Translations under genes and position numbers: made by a program | Source of the DNA: Neomicrococcus lactis | GTDB lineage: Bacteria > Actinomycetota > Actinomycetes > Actinomycetales > Micrococcaceae | Assembly: GCF_014200305.1 (NCBI RefSeq) | Contig: NZ_JACHBL010000001.1 | Span: 434,001-498,000 of the forward strand | Reading direction: 5' to 3' | Length of the DNA: 64,000 nucleotides | In this document: piece after piece, positions 38,211 to 47,906 of the stretch | How the letters are laid out: each line of letters opens with the position of its first letter | How positions within the stretch are numbered: position 1 is the stretch's first letter | Notes under the pieces: model-generated | The model's database searches: none | Told to the model about the DNA's origin: nothing | What the model saw: the letters and a program-made list of their open reading frames with translations, nothing else

Positions 38211-39340
38211 GTTTCTCGCTGACTGACCCAGCCGTCGCTTCGTTGCTCGGACTGTCCGTTCGGGAAGCGAAGCGTGGTGTGCGCGGTGCCAACCCGCTCG
38301 TTGGGGCGGTCATCGCGGATGCATCCGGACAGGTGGTAGCCACTGGTCACCACCGCGGGGCTGGCACGCCTCACGCAGAAGCGGATGCCTTGAGCAATCT
38401 CGCCGCCGCTCAGGAACTCGCGGCTCGCCGGCAGAACGAGCAAACGCCGCTAGATCCAGCGCTCGCAAATCCAGGACCACTAGATCCAGCGACGCTCACG
38501 ATGCTTGTGACGCTCGAACCGTGCAACCACACCGGCCGTACCGGTCCGTGCTCGCACGCGATTGTGGAATCCGGAATCGGTCGGGTTGTTTACGCAGTGC
38601 CGGATGCAACTGACCGAGCCTCCGGGGGAGCAGCGCACCTGGTCGTGAATGGCGTCGAGGTGATTGCAGGCGAAAGCATCAGCGAGCAGTGGGTCGCCGA
38701 AAGCGGGGCCCTCAATGCTCGATGGTTTCGTGCTCAACGCGAGGCCCGTCCTTTTACGAGCCTGCACTTGGCGCAAACCCTCGATGCGAATATCGCTGCG
38801 GTCGATGGCACGAGCCAATGGATTACAGGAGACGCGTCTCGCCAACATAGTCACGGCATTCGTGCTCGGGTGGACGCGATCATCGTGGGAACGGGAACCA
38901 TCCTCGCCGACAACCCACAGCTCACTGCTCGCGATGCTGGCGGAGAGCTCGCTCCACGCCAACCATTGCGCGTTGCGATGGGCCACCGCGATGTTCCGGA
39001 CACAGCTCGCATCCGCGGCACCGGCAGCTTTGAGCAGTTTCACACGCACGATCCCCGCGAAGTGCTCTCCGAGCTCAAGGCGCGCGGCGTTGATCACGCC
39101 ATGATCGAGGGCGGCTCCAGCATTGCCACGGCCTTCCTCGCAGCAGATCTCGTCGATGAAATCTGGCTGTACCAAGCCCCGAAGTTCTTGGGGCGCGGAC
39201 GGTCAGCTCTTGATGACCTCGGAATTACTTCCCTCAGCCAAGCACTCGAACTAGAGCTTGATGACGTTGATGGCCCGGCCGTTCGTCAACTCGGCAACGA
39301 TGTGCTCCTTCACCTCACCCCTCGTCACGAAGATAAGTAG
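38207..39340 (+). CDS. ribD: Bifunctional riboflavin deaminase/reductase
   Basis: A 377-residue fusion. The N-terminal cytidine-deaminase-like domain has zinc ligands H56 (in TPHAEAD, with E58 as proton shuttle), C106 and C115 (in LEPCNHTGRTGPC). The C-terminal DHFR-like reductase domain starts near residue 180 with LAQTLDANIAAVDGTSQWITG. It converts the pyrimidine product of GTP cyclohydrolase II through deamination and ribose reduction. An insert rich in Pro, Asp and Ala (~77-97) lies in the deaminase domain. It is coupled to ribM. Confidence 0.95.
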   Translation: MSFSLTDPAVASLLGLSVREAKRGVRGANPLVGAVIADASGQVVATGHHRGAGTPHAEADALSNLAAAQELAARRQNEQTPLDPALANPGPLDPATLTMLVTLEPCNHTGRTGPCSHAIVESGIGRVVYAVPDATDRASGGAAHLVVNGVEVIAGESISEQWVAESGALNARWFRAQREARPFTSLHLAQTLDANIAAVDGTSQWITGDASRQHSHGIRARVDAIIVGTGTILADNPQLTARDAGGELAPRQPLRVAMGHRDVPDTARIRGTGSFEQFHTHDPREVLSELKARGVDHAMIEGGSSIATAFLAADLVDEIWLYQAPKFLGRGRSALDDLGITSLSQALELELDDVDGPAVRQLGNDVLLHLTPRHEDK

Positions 39341-39347
39341 GACAAAG

Positions 39348-40016
39348 ATGTTTACCGGAATTGTGAGCGGCACCGGCCGCGTGGACGCAGTAGCGCCCGT
39401 CGACGGCTCGGAGGCCGTGGTTTTGACCCTGACCGTTCCAGGCCACGCGAATGACTTGGGACTGGGCGGCTCCATCGCCATCAACGGTGTGTGCTTGACC
39501 GCCACCACCATCAACGGCGACGTCATTGATGTCGACGTCATGGGGGAGACGCTTCAGCACACCACGATCGGGCAGCTCCAGCCCGGGGACCGCGTCAACC
39601 TGGAACGCTGCGTTCCGGTGGGCGGTCGTTTCGACGGTCACGTGGTCCAAGGCCACGTTGACGGAACCGGCAATTTGCTGGAGCGCGAAGATGAAGGCAA
39701 CTGGCAGCGCTTGCGCTTCTCGGTTCCTCTCGAGCTGGCCCGCTTCGTGGCTCGCAAGGGATCGATCGCCATCGATGGCATTTCCCTGACCGTTACTGCT
39801 GTCTCCGAAGCAACGGAAGCACAGCAGTGGTTTGAAGTTGGCGTCATCCCCACCACCCTTCGCGACACCGTACTGGGAGATCGAGAAATCGGCGACGCCG
39901 TCAATCTCGAAGTGGACGTCATGGCGAAGTACGCCGAGCGGCGCGCAAGCTTTGAAGCGCTGACGCAAGCTGCGGCGTCGTCCTCAAAATCTGTGGACGC
40001 ACAGGAGGGCAACTAG
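39348..40016 (+). CDS. ribE: Riboflavin synthase alpha chain
   Basis: A 222-residue protein made of two lumazine-binding barrels. It starts with MFTGIV, the invariant N-terminus of the family, and repeats the pattern SIAINGVCLTAT in the first barrel and SIAIDGISLTVT in the second. It dismutates 6,7-dimethyl-8-ribityllumazine to riboflavin. The ATG at 39348 is chosen for this start and for AGGAC upstream. A short Ala/Ser tail ends the protein. Confidence 0.95.
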   Translation: MFTGIVSGTGRVDAVAPVDGSEAVVLTLTVPGHANDLGLGGSIAINGVCLTATTINGDVIDVDVMGETLQHTTIGQLQPGDRVNLERCVPVGGRFDGHVVQGHVDGTGNLLEREDEGNWQRLRFSVPLELARFVARKGSIAIDGISLTVTAVSEATEAQQWFEVGVIPTTLRDTVLGDREIGDAVNLEVDVMAKYAERRASFEALTQAAASSSKSVDAQEGN

Positions 40017-40018
40017 CC

Positions 40019-41338
40019 GTGGTTGAACGTCAAGAACCCATCAAGCTGGATCCGGTAGAGGACGCCATCGCGGCCATCGCTGCAGGGCGCGCCGTAGTAG
40101 TCGTCGATGACGAGGACCGCGAAAACGAGGGCGACATCATTTTTGCTGCTGCCCACGCAACGCATGCGCTCATGGCCTGGACCATCCGCCACACATCCGG
40201 CGTGATCTGCACGCCGATGACTGGTGAAATCGCGGACCGCCTCGAACTGCCGCCCATGGTGCAGATCAACCAAGACGCGAAAGGCACTGCCTACACCGTC
40301 TCGTGCGACGCCGCCCATGGCGTCACCACCGGCATTAGCGCCGCCGACCGCGCGCTGACGGCGCAGGTGCTCGCGAACGCTTCCGCCAAGCCGGCGGACA
40401 TCACGCGACCGGGTCACATCTTCCCGTTGCGTGCCGTGGAAGGTGGCGTGCTCGCTCGCCGCGGACACACGGAAGCCTCGGTGGATTTGTGCGCGCTCGC
40501 AGGCGTTGCGCCCGTGGGCGTCATCGCGGAGATCGTCCACGACGACGGCGAAATGATGCGCTTGCCGGCTCTTCGCGAGTTCGCGGATGAGTTCGAAATC
40601 CCGCTCATCAGCATTGAGGATCTTGTAGCCTTCCGCGAAAGCCATGGCGCCGAGGAAGTTTCTTGCTCTATTGATGCCGTCGTCAGTGGCGGACCCGTGG
40701 TATCGCTGCCCACGCCGCACGGAACCTTCAGTGTGCAAGCTTGGGTAGAGCACCGTACCGGGATCGAACATTTCTCGCTCTCGGCTCCCGTTCCGGCGGA
40801 CCTGACGGAAGACAGTACGACGGCGACGCACGTTCGCATTCACTCGGAGTGCTTGACCGGCGACGTGTTCGGTTCTTATCGCTGCGATTGCGGCGAGCAG
40901 CTCGACGCCGCTCTCGATCTTATCTCGCGCAAGGGCGGAACCGTTCTGTATGTGCGTGGCCATGAGGGCCGCGGCATTGGGCTGGCAAACAAGATTCTTG
41001 CATATGACCTGCAGGATCGTGGCGCAGACACCGTGGAAGCGAACGAACAACTGGGACTTCCCGTGGACGCCCGCAACTTCGATATTGCCGCGGCGATTCT
41101 TCACACGCTCAAGTTGGATCGCATCCGCTTGGTCACCAACAACCCGGCGAAAACCGAGTGGCTCACCGCCGCAGGAATCGACGTGGTGGAAAACGTGGAG
41201 TTGGCTATCCGAGCCCGCGCGGAAAACGAGCGCTACCTGCGCACTAAGCGCGAACGCTTGAAGCACCACTTGGCGGACAGCATTTTTGATGCGCCGCAGC
41301 CTGGCAATGCGACAGTCACGCCCAACGGCAACCTTTAG
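40019..41338 (+). CDS. ribBA: Bifunctional 3,4-dihydroxy-2-butanone-4-phosphate synthase / GTP cyclohydrolase II
   Basis: A 439-residue fusion. The N-terminal RibB domain (~1-210) has the acidic loop [17 protein letters not shown] and HTEASVDL. The C-terminal RibA domain has the zinc-binding cysteines in [19 protein letters not shown] and the GTP-binding [10 protein letters not shown]. It supplies both precursors of riboflavin, from ribulose 5-phosphate and GTP. The GTG start has GGAGGG upstream and follows the ribE stop by 2 nt. Both domains retain their key residues. Confidence 0.96.
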   Translation: MVERQEPIKLDPVEDAIAAIAAGRAVVVVDDEDRENEGDIIFAAAHATHALMAWTIRHTSGVICTPMTGEIADRLELPPMVQINQDAKGTAYTVSCDAAHGVTTGISAADRALTAQVLANASAKPADITRPGHIFPLRAVEGGVLARRGHTEASVDLCALAGVAPVGVIAEIVHDDGEMMRLPALREFADEFEIPLISIEDLVAFRESHGAEEVSCSIDAVVSGGPVVSLPTPHGTFSVQAWVEHRTGIEHFSLSAPVPADLTEDSTTATHVRIHSECLTGDVFGSYRCDCGEQLDAALDLISRKGGTVLYVRGHEGRGIGLANKILAYDLQDRGADTVEANEQLGLPVDARNFDIAAAILHTLKLDRIRLVTNNPAKTEWLTAAGIDVVENVELAIRARAENERYLRTKRERLKHHLADSIFDAPQPGNATVTPNGNL

Positions 41339-41343
41339 AACAA

Positions 41344-41388
41344 CCTCACTTCGAACAATTTCACGTCGAACAATTTCACCTCGAACAA
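41344..41388 (+). repeat. Three tandem 15-bp repeats before ribH
   Basis: Three head-to-tail copies of a 15-bp unit (consensus TTTCACNTCGAACAA) fill most of the 65-nt gap between ribBA and ribH. Copies 2 and 3 differ at one base and copy 1 at three. They end about 8 nt before the GGAGAAG ribosome-binding site. Confidence 0.85.
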
Positions 41389-41403
41389 CAACGGAGAAGA
41401 ATT

Positions 41404-41895
41404 ATGAGCGGTCACGGAGCTCCCGAAGCAAATAAGAATCAGCTTGCCAAAGCAGGAAAGCTGGGCCTCAAAGTCGCCATCATTGCCTCGAGCTGGCACA
41501 CCCAAGTCATGGACGGACTGATCGACGGCGCTCAGCGTGCCGCCAAGGACGCTGGGCTTCGCGCGGACCTTATTCGAGTTCCGGGTTCTTTCGAGCTGCC
41601 TGTTGCGGCATCCCGTTTGGCTCCGCATTACGACGCGATCGTCGCATTGGGCGTAGTCATTCGTGGCGGTACTCCGCACTTCGACTTCGTGTGCCACGGC
41701 GCCACCAACGGCTTGATGGACGTCGCCGTGCAAACCGGCAAGCCGGTCGGCTTTGGCCTACTCACGTGCGATACCGAAGCGCAGGCCATCGATCGTGCGG
41801 GCCTCGAGGGCTCTGCCGAGGATAAGGGATACGAGGCGACGGCAGCCGCGCTAGAGACCGCCGTCGTACTCAAAAGTACGCTTGCGGGCAAGTGA
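41404..41895 (+). CDS. ribH: 6,7-dimethyl-8-ribityllumazine synthase
   Basis: A 163-residue lumazine synthase that joins the RibD/RibA branch product with 3,4-dihydroxy-2-butanone 4-phosphate. The catalytic histidine is H92 in GGTPHFDFV, and the substrate-binding SSWHTQV and [10 protein letters not shown] blocks are present. The ATG has GGAGAAG upstream. It closes the riboflavin operon. Confidence 0.95.
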   Translation: MSGHGAPEANKNQLAKAGKLGLKVAIIASSWHTQVMDGLIDGAQRAAKDAGLRADLIRVPGSFELPVAASRLAPHYDAIVALGVVIRGGTPHFDFVCHGATNGLMDVAVQTGKPVGFGLLTCDTEAQAIDRAGLEGSAEDKGYEATAAALETAVVLKSTLAGK

Positions 41896-41946
41896 GCAAA
41901 CCGTCACACTCTCGCCCTGAGTGCTGGGTTAGGGACTGATTGCGAC

Positions 41947-41952
41947 TAATCT
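41947..41952 (+). promoter_or_regulatory. -10 element of hisE
   Basis: TAATCT lies 7 nt before the hisE GTG, which has no ribosome-binding site. The arrangement suggests a leaderless transcript starting at the GTG. No good -35 was seen. Confidence 0.4.
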
Positions 41953-41959
41953 TGTTGAA

Positions 41960-42223
41960 GTGAAAACCTTTGACTCCCTGTTTGAAGAGCTGACTGCTAA
42001 AGCTGCCGAGCGCCCTGAGGGCTCCGGCACCGTCAAACAACTGGATGCGGGAGTCCATGCGATCGGCAAGAAGGTTGTAGAAGAAGCCGCTGAAGTGTGG
42101 ATGGCCGCGGAATACCAGAGCAACGACGAAGCTGCTGAAGAGATTTCGCAGTTGCTGTACCACGTACAGGTCATGATGATCGCTAAGGGACTCTCCCTAA
42201 GCGACGTTTACAAGCATCTGTAA
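41960..42223 (+). CDS. hisE: Phosphoribosyl-ATP diphosphatase
   Basis: An 87-residue all-alpha MazG-like protein, hydrolysing PR-ATP to PR-AMP in histidine synthesis. The metal-binding acidic pattern [16 protein letters not shown] with the later [13 protein letters not shown] is visible. The GTG start is preferred because it aligns with the family start FDSLFEEL. It heads the hisE-hisG pair. Confidence 0.95.
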   Translation: MKTFDSLFEELTAKAAERPEGSGTVKQLDAGVHAIGKKVVEEAAEVWMAAEYQSNDEAAEEISQLLYHVQVMMIAKGLSLSDVYKHL

Positions 42224-42279
42224 AAACCGCTAGCGCTTGCCCGCACATCATTCGTTTCAAGCCGTTCAAGGATTCAACA

Positions 42280-43128
42280 ATGTTGAGAATCGCTGTTCCA
42301 AACAAGGGCGCCCTGTCTGAGGCTGCCCAGAAAATGCTCACCGAGTCCGGTTACCGCCAGCGTCGCGACAACCGTGAACTCGTCATGGAAGACCCAGAAA
42401 ACGGTGTGGAGTTCTTTTACCTCCGCCCCCGTGACATCGCCGTGTACGTCGGTAAAGGCATCTTGGATATTGGCATCACGGGCCGTGACTTGCTCATGGA
42501 CTCCGGTGCCAGCCAAGATGCTGAAGAGATCATGCAGTTGGGCCTCGGTGTCTCGACGTTCCGTTTCGCCGCTCCGGTAGGGACGTTCACCGACGTCAAC
42601 CAGCTCCAGGGCAAGCGCATTGCCACGAGCTATGACAACCTGTTGCGCGGGTACCTCGAGAAGACCGGCGTGAATGCCAGCATCGTTCGTTTGGACGGCG
42701 CCATTGAGTCTTCGGTACGCCTTGGCGTGGCAGACGCGATCGCCGACGTGGTGGAGACCGGAAGCACCTTGCGTGCGGCCGGCATGGAAACCTTCGGTGA
42801 CCCGATCCTGCGTTCCGAAGCCGTGTTGATTGGCCGGAAGAACCACCAGCCAGCTGGCCTCGAAGTGCTCAAGCGCCGACTTCAGGGCGTCTTGGTAGCT
42901 CGCCGCTACGTCATGCTGGACTACGACGTTCCCACCGAACTCGTGGAGAAGGCCACCGCGCTCACGCCAGGTCTTGAATCCCCAACGATTTCACCATTGC
43001 ACGATGCCAAGTGGATGGCTGTGCGCGCGATGGTGCGCCAGCAGGAAACGAACCGCATCATGGATGACCTCTATGACATCGGTGCGCGCGCTATCTTGGT
43101 GAGCCAGATCCACGCTTGCCGAATCTAA
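42280..43128 (+). CDS. hisG: ATP phosphoribosyltransferase (long form)
   Basis: A 282-residue enzyme that starts histidine synthesis by joining ATP and PRPP. The two periplasmic-binding-like catalytic lobes contain [10 protein letters not shown] and the PRPP loop [18 protein letters not shown]. Residues ~210-282 form the ACT-like regulatory domain, so it is the hexameric form inhibited directly by histidine; no HisZ is needed. It lies 56 nt after hisE with AAGGATT upstream. Confidence 0.96.
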   Translation: MLRIAVPNKGALSEAAQKMLTESGYRQRRDNRELVMEDPENGVEFFYLRPRDIAVYVGKGILDIGITGRDLLMDSGASQDAEEIMQLGLGVSTFRFAAPVGTFTDVNQLQGKRIATSYDNLLRGYLEKTGVNASIVRLDGAIESSVRLGVADAIADVVETGSTLRAAGMETFGDPILRSEAVLIGRKNHQPAGLEVLKRRLQGVLVARRYVMLDYDVPTELVEKATALTPGLESPTISPLHDAKWMAVRAMVRQQETNRIMDDLYDIGARAILVSQIHACRI

Positions 43129-43198
43129 GGGTTCTCTGAATCTCTTTGGTTCACTGAACTATCGCTTCACTGACATCACTTATCGCTAAGGACAATTC

Positions 43199-43969
43199 AT
43201 GAGCGTCGCTATTCGAGTGATCCCGTGCCTCGACGTTGACGAGGGACGCGTGGTCAAGGGCGTCAACTTTGAAGGTCTCCGGGATGCCGGTGATCCGCTG
43301 GAACTGGCCAAGCGATACAACGAAGCCGGTGCGGATGAACTCACGTTCCTCGACGTCACGGCTTCTAGCGGAAACCGCGAAACCACCTTTGACGTAGTGC
43401 GCCGCACCGCCGAGCAGGTCTTCATTCCGTTGACCGTGGGCGGCGGTGTGCGCACTGTTGAAGATGTGGACCGTCTCTTACGCGAAGGCGCTGACAAGGC
43501 GTCCATCAACACGGCAGCCGTGAATCGCCCTGAAGTGATCAATGAGATTACTCAGCGTTTTGGTTCTCAGGTGTTGGTGCTCTCGCTGGATGCGCGGCGG
43601 ACGGATAACCCGGATGTTGCGTCTGGTTTTGAAGTCACGACGCACGGTGGCCGCAAGGGCACCGGCATGTGCGCGGTGCAGTGGGCGAAGGACGCCGCTG
43701 AGCGCGGTGTTGGTGAGATCTTGCTGAACTCGATTGATGCTGATGGCACCAAGGACGGCTTTGATCTGGAAATGATCCGCGCTGTTCGCGCTGCCGTCCA
43801 CGTCCCGATCATCGCATCAGGCGGCGCGGGCGCTCCAGAGCATTTCCCGCCAGCCATCGAGGCTGGAGCGGATGCTGTGTTGGCCGCATCGATTTTCCAC
43901 TTTGGGCCCGTCGATATGATCGCTCAGGTTAAAGAGGCAATCCGCGCGCACGGCTATCCTGTTCGTTAA
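43199..43969 (+). CDS. hisF: Imidazole glycerol phosphate synthase cyclase subunit
   Basis: A 256-residue TIM barrel that, with the glutaminase HisH, makes imidazole glycerol phosphate and AICAR. The catalytic aspartates are in [14 protein letters not shown] and [13 protein letters not shown], and phosphate loops GGGVRT and ASGGAG are present. hisH and hisA are not in this window, so the two subunits are encoded apart. It is 70 nt after hisG. Confidence 0.95.
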   Translation: MSVAIRVIPCLDVDEGRVVKGVNFEGLRDAGDPLELAKRYNEAGADELTFLDVTASSGNRETTFDVVRRTAEQVFIPLTVGGGVRTVEDVDRLLREGADKASINTAAVNRPEVINEITQRFGSQVLVLSLDARRTDNPDVASGFEVTTHGGRKGTGMCAVQWAKDAAERGVGEILLNSIDADGTKDGFDLEMIRAVRAAVHVPIIASGGAGAPEHFPPAIEAGADAVLAASIFHFGPVDMIAQVKEAIRAHGYPVR

Positions 43970-43981
43970 TTCTCAGTTTGA

Positions 43982-44020
43982 AACATCTGACCTCTGCGTT
44001 TCCGCAGTGTGAGATGTTCC
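43982..44020. terminator. Hairpin between convergent hisF and TIGR03085 genes
   Basis: AACATCT pairs with AGATGTT, and inside CTGCG pairs with CGCAG around TTTC. The segment GAGATGTTCC is repeated 20 nt further on (44011 and 44031). It lacks a U tract. Confidence 0.55.
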
Positions 44021-44047
44021 GAATGAATGCGAGATGTTCCTAACGAA

Positions 44048-44692
44048 CTAGTCCAGCGGATTCGCGAGACCCGTGAGGATCTTGATGGACTCAGGGGAGC
44101 CCTCAAGCGTCACAAGCGCGTGAGACTGGCGGCCATGAGAATGCATGACCAATTCACCAACGTGGCCGATGACTGCTACTGAATTAGCTGCTCGCTTGGC
44201 CACGAATCGTGTGCCGTCGCGGCGCACCAAAATTACGCCGACCGGGCTCTTTGCGTACATGAACTTGGCTCGGTGTGTGAGGTCACTCCAGAGCGCTTCA
44301 ACGTAATCTTCATCGAGGTGACGGGGCGCCCAGCGGCTCCGAGCGCGGCGCACGTCTTCCGTGTGCACGAAGTACTCGAGCAAGTTGGCGGTGCGGTTGA
44401 CCTGACGAATGCGGAAGGGCGAAAACTTTATGGGACCTGCGCGGAATCGATCCACCAGTTCCAGATAGACCGAGAGATCCTGAGCAGCGTCTGCAAGCTG
44501 CTCGAGCCGGTTCTCCATGGGACCCCGCAAGAGGGGGAGGAAAATGCCCGCGGACAAGGCCGAGTTCTCACGAATGAGAAGGTGAGCCGATAGATGGCGG
44601 GACTTCCAACCTTCACACAAAGTGTCTGCATCTGGCCCTACAGAGACCAGAACATCGGCGAGTGCCTCTCGAGAAGTTTCAACGTAATGCAT
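44048..44692 (-). CDS. TIGR03085 family metal-binding protein
   Basis: A 214-residue protein of the DinB-like/MDMPI fold. The LCEGWKSRHLSAHLLIRE segment and the LEYFVHTEDVRRARSRW block carry the histidines expected to bind a metal. The family is typical of Actinobacteria and its members may be thiol- or mycothiol-related enzymes, but no reaction is proven. It sits between hisF and hisI in the opposite direction, an arrangement conserved in relatives. Confidence 0.85.
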   Translation of the reverse strand: MHYVETSREALADVLVSVGPDADTLCEGWKSRHLSAHLLIRENSALSAGIFLPLLRGPMENRLEQLADAAQDLSVYLELVDRFRAGPIKFSPFRIRQVNRTANLLEYFVHTEDVRRARSRWAPRHLDEDYVEALWSDLTHRAKFMYAKSPVGVILVRRDGTRFVAKRAANSVAVIGHVGELVMHSHGRQSHALVTLEGSPESIKILTGLANPLD

Positions 44693-44858
44693 CTCGTGAA
44701 ACGTAACATGAAAAGCCCGTTCAAGCCCGTGTTTTCGCTAGTTGTCGTGGATAAATCCGATTACTACTCCTCGATCACGGAGTCACTCCTGCACGCTACT
44801 AGAATGGACAAGATGCCCACAGCCGAATGTGGCACTAGAAGCCCTGGAAGAAGTACTC

Positions 44859-45254
44859 GTGTCTGAAAACCTCCAAGACGTTCTTGACCCCAACCTTGCA
44901 GAGAAGCTGGTTTTCAATGAGGCAGGCCTCATTCCAGCAATTGTGCAGCAGCATGACACCCTTGAAGTGCTCATGATGGGTTGGATGGATGACGTGGCCC
45001 TTGCCCGCACCCTGACCACCGGTCGCGTCTGGTTCTACTCGCGTTCGCGCCGTGAGTATTGGCGCAAGGGAGACACCTCAGGCCACGTGCAATACGTGAA
45101 GTCTGCCGCGATTGACTGCGATTCAGACGTGTTGCTCATCAAGGTTCACCAAGTGGGCGTTGCGTGCCACACCGGCACCAGGACGTGCTTCACCGGTCGA
45201 GAGCTCCCGGTGGTAGTCGGTAACGAAAACGAAGACGCGAAGGAAACGAAGTAA
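44859..45254 (+). CDS. hisI: Phosphoribosyl-AMP cyclohydrolase
   Basis: A 131-residue enzyme opening the adenine ring of PR-AMP in histidine synthesis. Metal ligands are visible: C87 within the DCDSD block (D86, D88, D90 for Mg) and C103 and C110 in CHTGTRTCF for zinc. The GTG at 44859 gives the family length and has GGAAG upstream; longer in-frame starts are rejected. Its TAA shares a base with the trpE ATG, so the two are coupled. Confidence 0.94.
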   Translation: MSENLQDVLDPNLAEKLVFNEAGLIPAIVQQHDTLEVLMMGWMDDVALARTLTTGRVWFYSRSRREYWRKGDTSGHVQYVKSAAIDCDSDVLLIKVHQVGVACHTGTRTCFTGRELPVVVGNENEDAKETK

Positions 45255-46876
45255 TGCAGCGCCTAGGCGAAATCTCTCCCACCCGAGAAGGGTTCCGCGA
45301 GCTGGCGAAAGACCGGCGCGTCATTCCGATCAGCCTCCGCATCTTGGGCGACATTTACACGCCCATTTCCTTGTACTCCAAGCTCGCGCAGAGCCGCCCA
45401 GGAACGTTCCTCTTGGAATCCGCTGCAGCTGGCGGTGTCTGGAGCCGCTATTCGTTCATTGGTGTGAACTCTCCAGCGACGCTCACCAGCAAGGACGGAT
45501 CGGCCTATTGGATGGGCGACGTTCCTACAGGCCTTCCTACCGAAGGCGTCAGCGTAGAAGTCCTTCGCGACACCATAGAAGCTCTCAAATCTAAGCCACT
45601 TCCGGGACTGCCCACGCTGACGTCCGGCATGGTGGGCTTCGTTGGCTGGGAAGCCGTACGCCACTGGGAGAAGCTGCCGAATCCTCCGGTCGATGACCTG
45701 CACTTGCCTGAGATCGCCATGAACCTCGTGGGGGACATGGCCGTGCATGACAACACGGACGGCACCGTCACCTTGATTGCCAACGCGATCAACTTCAATG
45801 GCACGGATGAGCACGTCGATGCAGCCTATGACGCAGCTCTTGAGCGCCTTGCGGAAATGCTGGACCGACTTAACGCTCCTGCAGAGCACGGCGCCGTGGT
45901 GCTTTCCGGACATGACATTGAGCGCGAAGAACTGCTCAACACCATCACGCACTCGTGGGACGAGTCCGCTTACCAAGACGCCATTCGCGTTGGAAAGCAA
46001 GCGATCGTTGACGGCGAAGTTTTCCAAGTGGTGATTTCGCGCCGTTTCGAGCTGGATACGCACGCCGAGCCGCTCGACATTTATCGCGTCCTGCGCGCCA
46101 CGAACCCTAGCCCGTACATGTACATCTACACGTTTGAGCATCCAGAAGGCGGCGAGTACTCCATTGTGGGTTCGTCCCCAGAAGCTCTCGTGACCATCAA
46201 CGATCGCCACGTGGTGACGCACCCCATCGCCGGTTCGCGCCCGCGTGGAGCGACGTATGAAGAGGACCAGCTCTATGAGAAGGACCTCATCAACGATGAG
46301 AAGGAGCGCGCCGAGCACTTGATGCTGGTGGATCTTTCCCGCAATGACCTTTCCAAGGTCTGCGAACCGGGAACGGTCGAGGTCACGCAATTCATGGAAG
46401 TGGAGCGTTTTAGCCACATCATGCACTTGGTCTCCAACGTGGTGGGCACGCTCCGCCCGGACGCGAGCGCCTATGACACTTTGGCTGCCACCTTCCCGGC
46501 TGGCACTTTGTCTGGCGCACCGAAGCCGCGTGCTTTGCAGCTGCTCGACGAGCTCGAGCCGCAGCGTCGTAGCGTCTACGGCGGCGTCGTGGGCTACTTC
46601 GACTTTGACGGCGACATGGACATGGCCATCACCATTCGTTCCGCGCTCATCAAGGACGGCCGCGCTTATGTGCAGGCCGGCGGAGGAATCGTCGCGGACT
46701 CGGACATCACGGCTGAAAGCCTCGAGAGCGTCAATAAGTCTGCAGCGCCGATGCGAGCTGTTTACGCGGCAACCACTATGGAACGCGTCGACTCGGCCGC
46801 AATTCGCGCATTGATCACGCCAGCTGGAGAATCGGCTGACGCTGAGCCTAACTCCACGTTGGAGGGTGCCCTGTGA
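45254..46876 (+). CDS. trpE: Anthranilate synthase component I
   Basis: A 540-residue chorismate-utilising enzyme, first step of tryptophan synthesis. The N-terminal feedback domain carries LLESAAAGGVWSRYSFIG, the tryptophan-binding LLES block. The catalytic domain has PSPYMYIY, GSRPRGAT, LVDLSRNDLSKV and the AGTLSGAPKPRA chorismate site. No leader peptide rich in Trp or T-box is seen upstream. The glutaminase subunit TrpG is not in the window. The start is coupled to hisI. Confidence 0.95.
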   Translation: MQRLGEISPTREGFRELAKDRRVIPISLRILGDIYTPISLYSKLAQSRPGTFLLESAAAGGVWSRYSFIGVNSPATLTSKDGSAYWMGDVPTGLPTEGVSVEVLRDTIEALKSKPLPGLPTLTSGMVGFVGWEAVRHWEKLPNPPVDDLHLPEIAMNLVGDMAVHDNTDGTVTLIANAINFNGTDEHVDAAYDAALERLAEMLDRLNAPAEHGAVVLSGHDIEREELLNTITHSWDESAYQDAIRVGKQAIVDGEVFQVVISRRFELDTHAEPLDIYRVLRATNPSPYMYIYTFEHPEGGEYSIVGSSPEALVTINDRHVVTHPIAGSRPRGATYEEDQLYEKDLINDEKERAEHLMLVDLSRNDLSKVCEPGTVEVTQFMEVERFSHIMHLVSNVVGTLRPDASAYDTLAATFPAGTLSGAPKPRALQLLDELEPQRRSVYGGVVGYFDFDGDMDMAITIRSALIKDGRAYVQAGGGIVADSDITAESLESVNKSAAPMRAVYAATTMERVDSAAIRALITPAGESADAEPNSTLEGAL

Positions 46877-47502
46877 CATCCCGTAATGTCACGGTCGCTG
46901 CTCTTCTCGGTGCACTTCTTGTCCTCGCTGCGGCCACGCAGACCTGGATTCACGTCGTACCGGCGTCGTCGAGCGTCCGTCTTCCGGAAATTGATATTTC
47001 GGGGAACGACGCCGCCACGTCAGTTACAGCGCTGAGCGTTGCGTCGCTGGCTGCGGCGGTTGCTGCGACGATCGCACGCACTGTAGGACGCCGCGTGATT
47101 GGCGTGATCCTCGTTCTCGCGGGCGCCGGTATTGTTGCCGCAACCTTGTCTGTGATTTCAAATATTCAGTCCGCGGCCGCAACCAAAGTGGGGGAGTCGT
47201 TGGGCCAGTCCGTGGCCGATGGCACCTACTCGCAGACGTTTTGGCCCTACTTGGCACTTGTGGGCGGTGCCGTCGCGGCACTTGCTGGAGTCGCAATGGT
47301 GATCAAGGCTGGTACTTGGGCAGTGGACCGTCGACACACTCAAGGAACTGAGAAGGCAGCTGCTGCAGCAACGGCACAAGACCCTTCGCAAGCAACAGCG
47401 CAAGGTAAGGCTGCGGCGTCGTCGTCCTCTCAACAACAAAAGTGGGACGACATCGATAGCTGGGACCAGCTCTCCCGTGGAGACGACCCGACCGCAACAT
47501 AG
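46873..47502 (+). CDS. Tryptophan-associated membrane protein (TIGR02234 family)
   Basis: A 209-residue protein with four hydrophobic segments (~8-25, ~55-75, ~80-100, ~130-150) and a long hydrophilic tail rich in Ala, Ser and Gln. Its position between trpE and trpC identifies the actinobacterial family TIGR02234, whose function is unknown; a role in tryptophan transport has been suggested from context only. The GTG start overlaps the trpE stop by 4 nt. Confidence 0.85.
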   Translation: MTSRNVTVAALLGALLVLAAATQTWIHVVPASSSVRLPEIDISGNDAATSVTALSVASLAAAVAATIARTVGRRVIGVILVLAGAGIVAATLSVISNIQSAAATKVGESLGQSVADGTYSQTFWPYLALVGGAVAALAGVAMVIKAGTWAVDRRHTQGTEKAAAAATAQDPSQATAQGKAAASSSSQQQKWDDIDSWDQLSRGDDPTAT

Positions 47503-47637
47503 CCAGCGCCAGCAAAAATGATGGCAGAATGTCATAAGAGACTTGCGGAATTTATTTCCGCGCACATCAGACACGTTGCGTCGAACGTACATAGTATTTA
47601 GTACAAGACACAGTAGTTAGTACAAGGAGCACACCGA
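47503..47637 (+). promoter_or_regulatory. Intergenic region with hairpin and 15-bp direct repeats
   Basis: The 135-nt gap holds a hairpin GCGGAA/TTCCGC (47545-47561). It also has two near-identical 15-mers, AGTATTTAGTACAAG (47593) and AGTAGTTAGTACAAG (47612), the second running into the AAGGAG ribosome-binding site. These may bind a regulator or be part of a promoter. Confidence 0.4.
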
Positions 47638-47904
47638 ATGAACACCCGGGCACAACAAGTTCTCGAGCACGAGATTGATCCCACGCACGCTGAAGCTCCG
47701 GGACACGGAAACTCCGTTGCCGCTTGGGCTTGCATCGGCGTCATGATGGTTGGCGTCGTTGTTGGCGCAATCTTCTTTGCCATGCAGATTCCTGTTGGCG
47801 TGTATGTAGGCATTGCCATTGTGGTTGTTGGCCTCATTGTTGGCTGGCTCATGGTCAAGGCCGGATATGGCGTTGGCGGAAGCAAGTCCAAGGGCCACCA
47901 CTAA
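47638..47904 (+). CDS. HGxxPAAW-family membrane protein (variant motif)
   Basis: An 88-residue protein with two membrane helices (~28-48 and ~52-72). The segment APGHGNSVAAW is the family motif HGxxPAAW, but proline is replaced by valine here. The C-terminus is GYGVGGSKSKGHH. The function is unknown; the gene is always found in actinobacterial trp clusters, between the TIGR02234 gene and trpC. The ATG has AAGGAG 9 nt upstream. Confidence 0.85.
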   Translation: MNTRAQQVLEHEIDPTHAEAPGHGNSVAAWACIGVMMVGVVVGAIFFAMQIPVGVYVGIAIVVVGLIVGWLMVKAGYGVGGSKSKGHH

Positions 47905-47906
47905 GC

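Noticed and set aside
43985-44040. Possible short repeat array (GAGATGTTCC twice)
   Set aside because: Only two 10-bp copies, 20 nt apart, in a terminator region; no sign of CRISPR or a longer array.
45180-45260. Trp leader peptide or T-box before trpE
   Set aside because: hisI overlaps trpE directly, leaving no space for a leader, and no T-box consensus is present.
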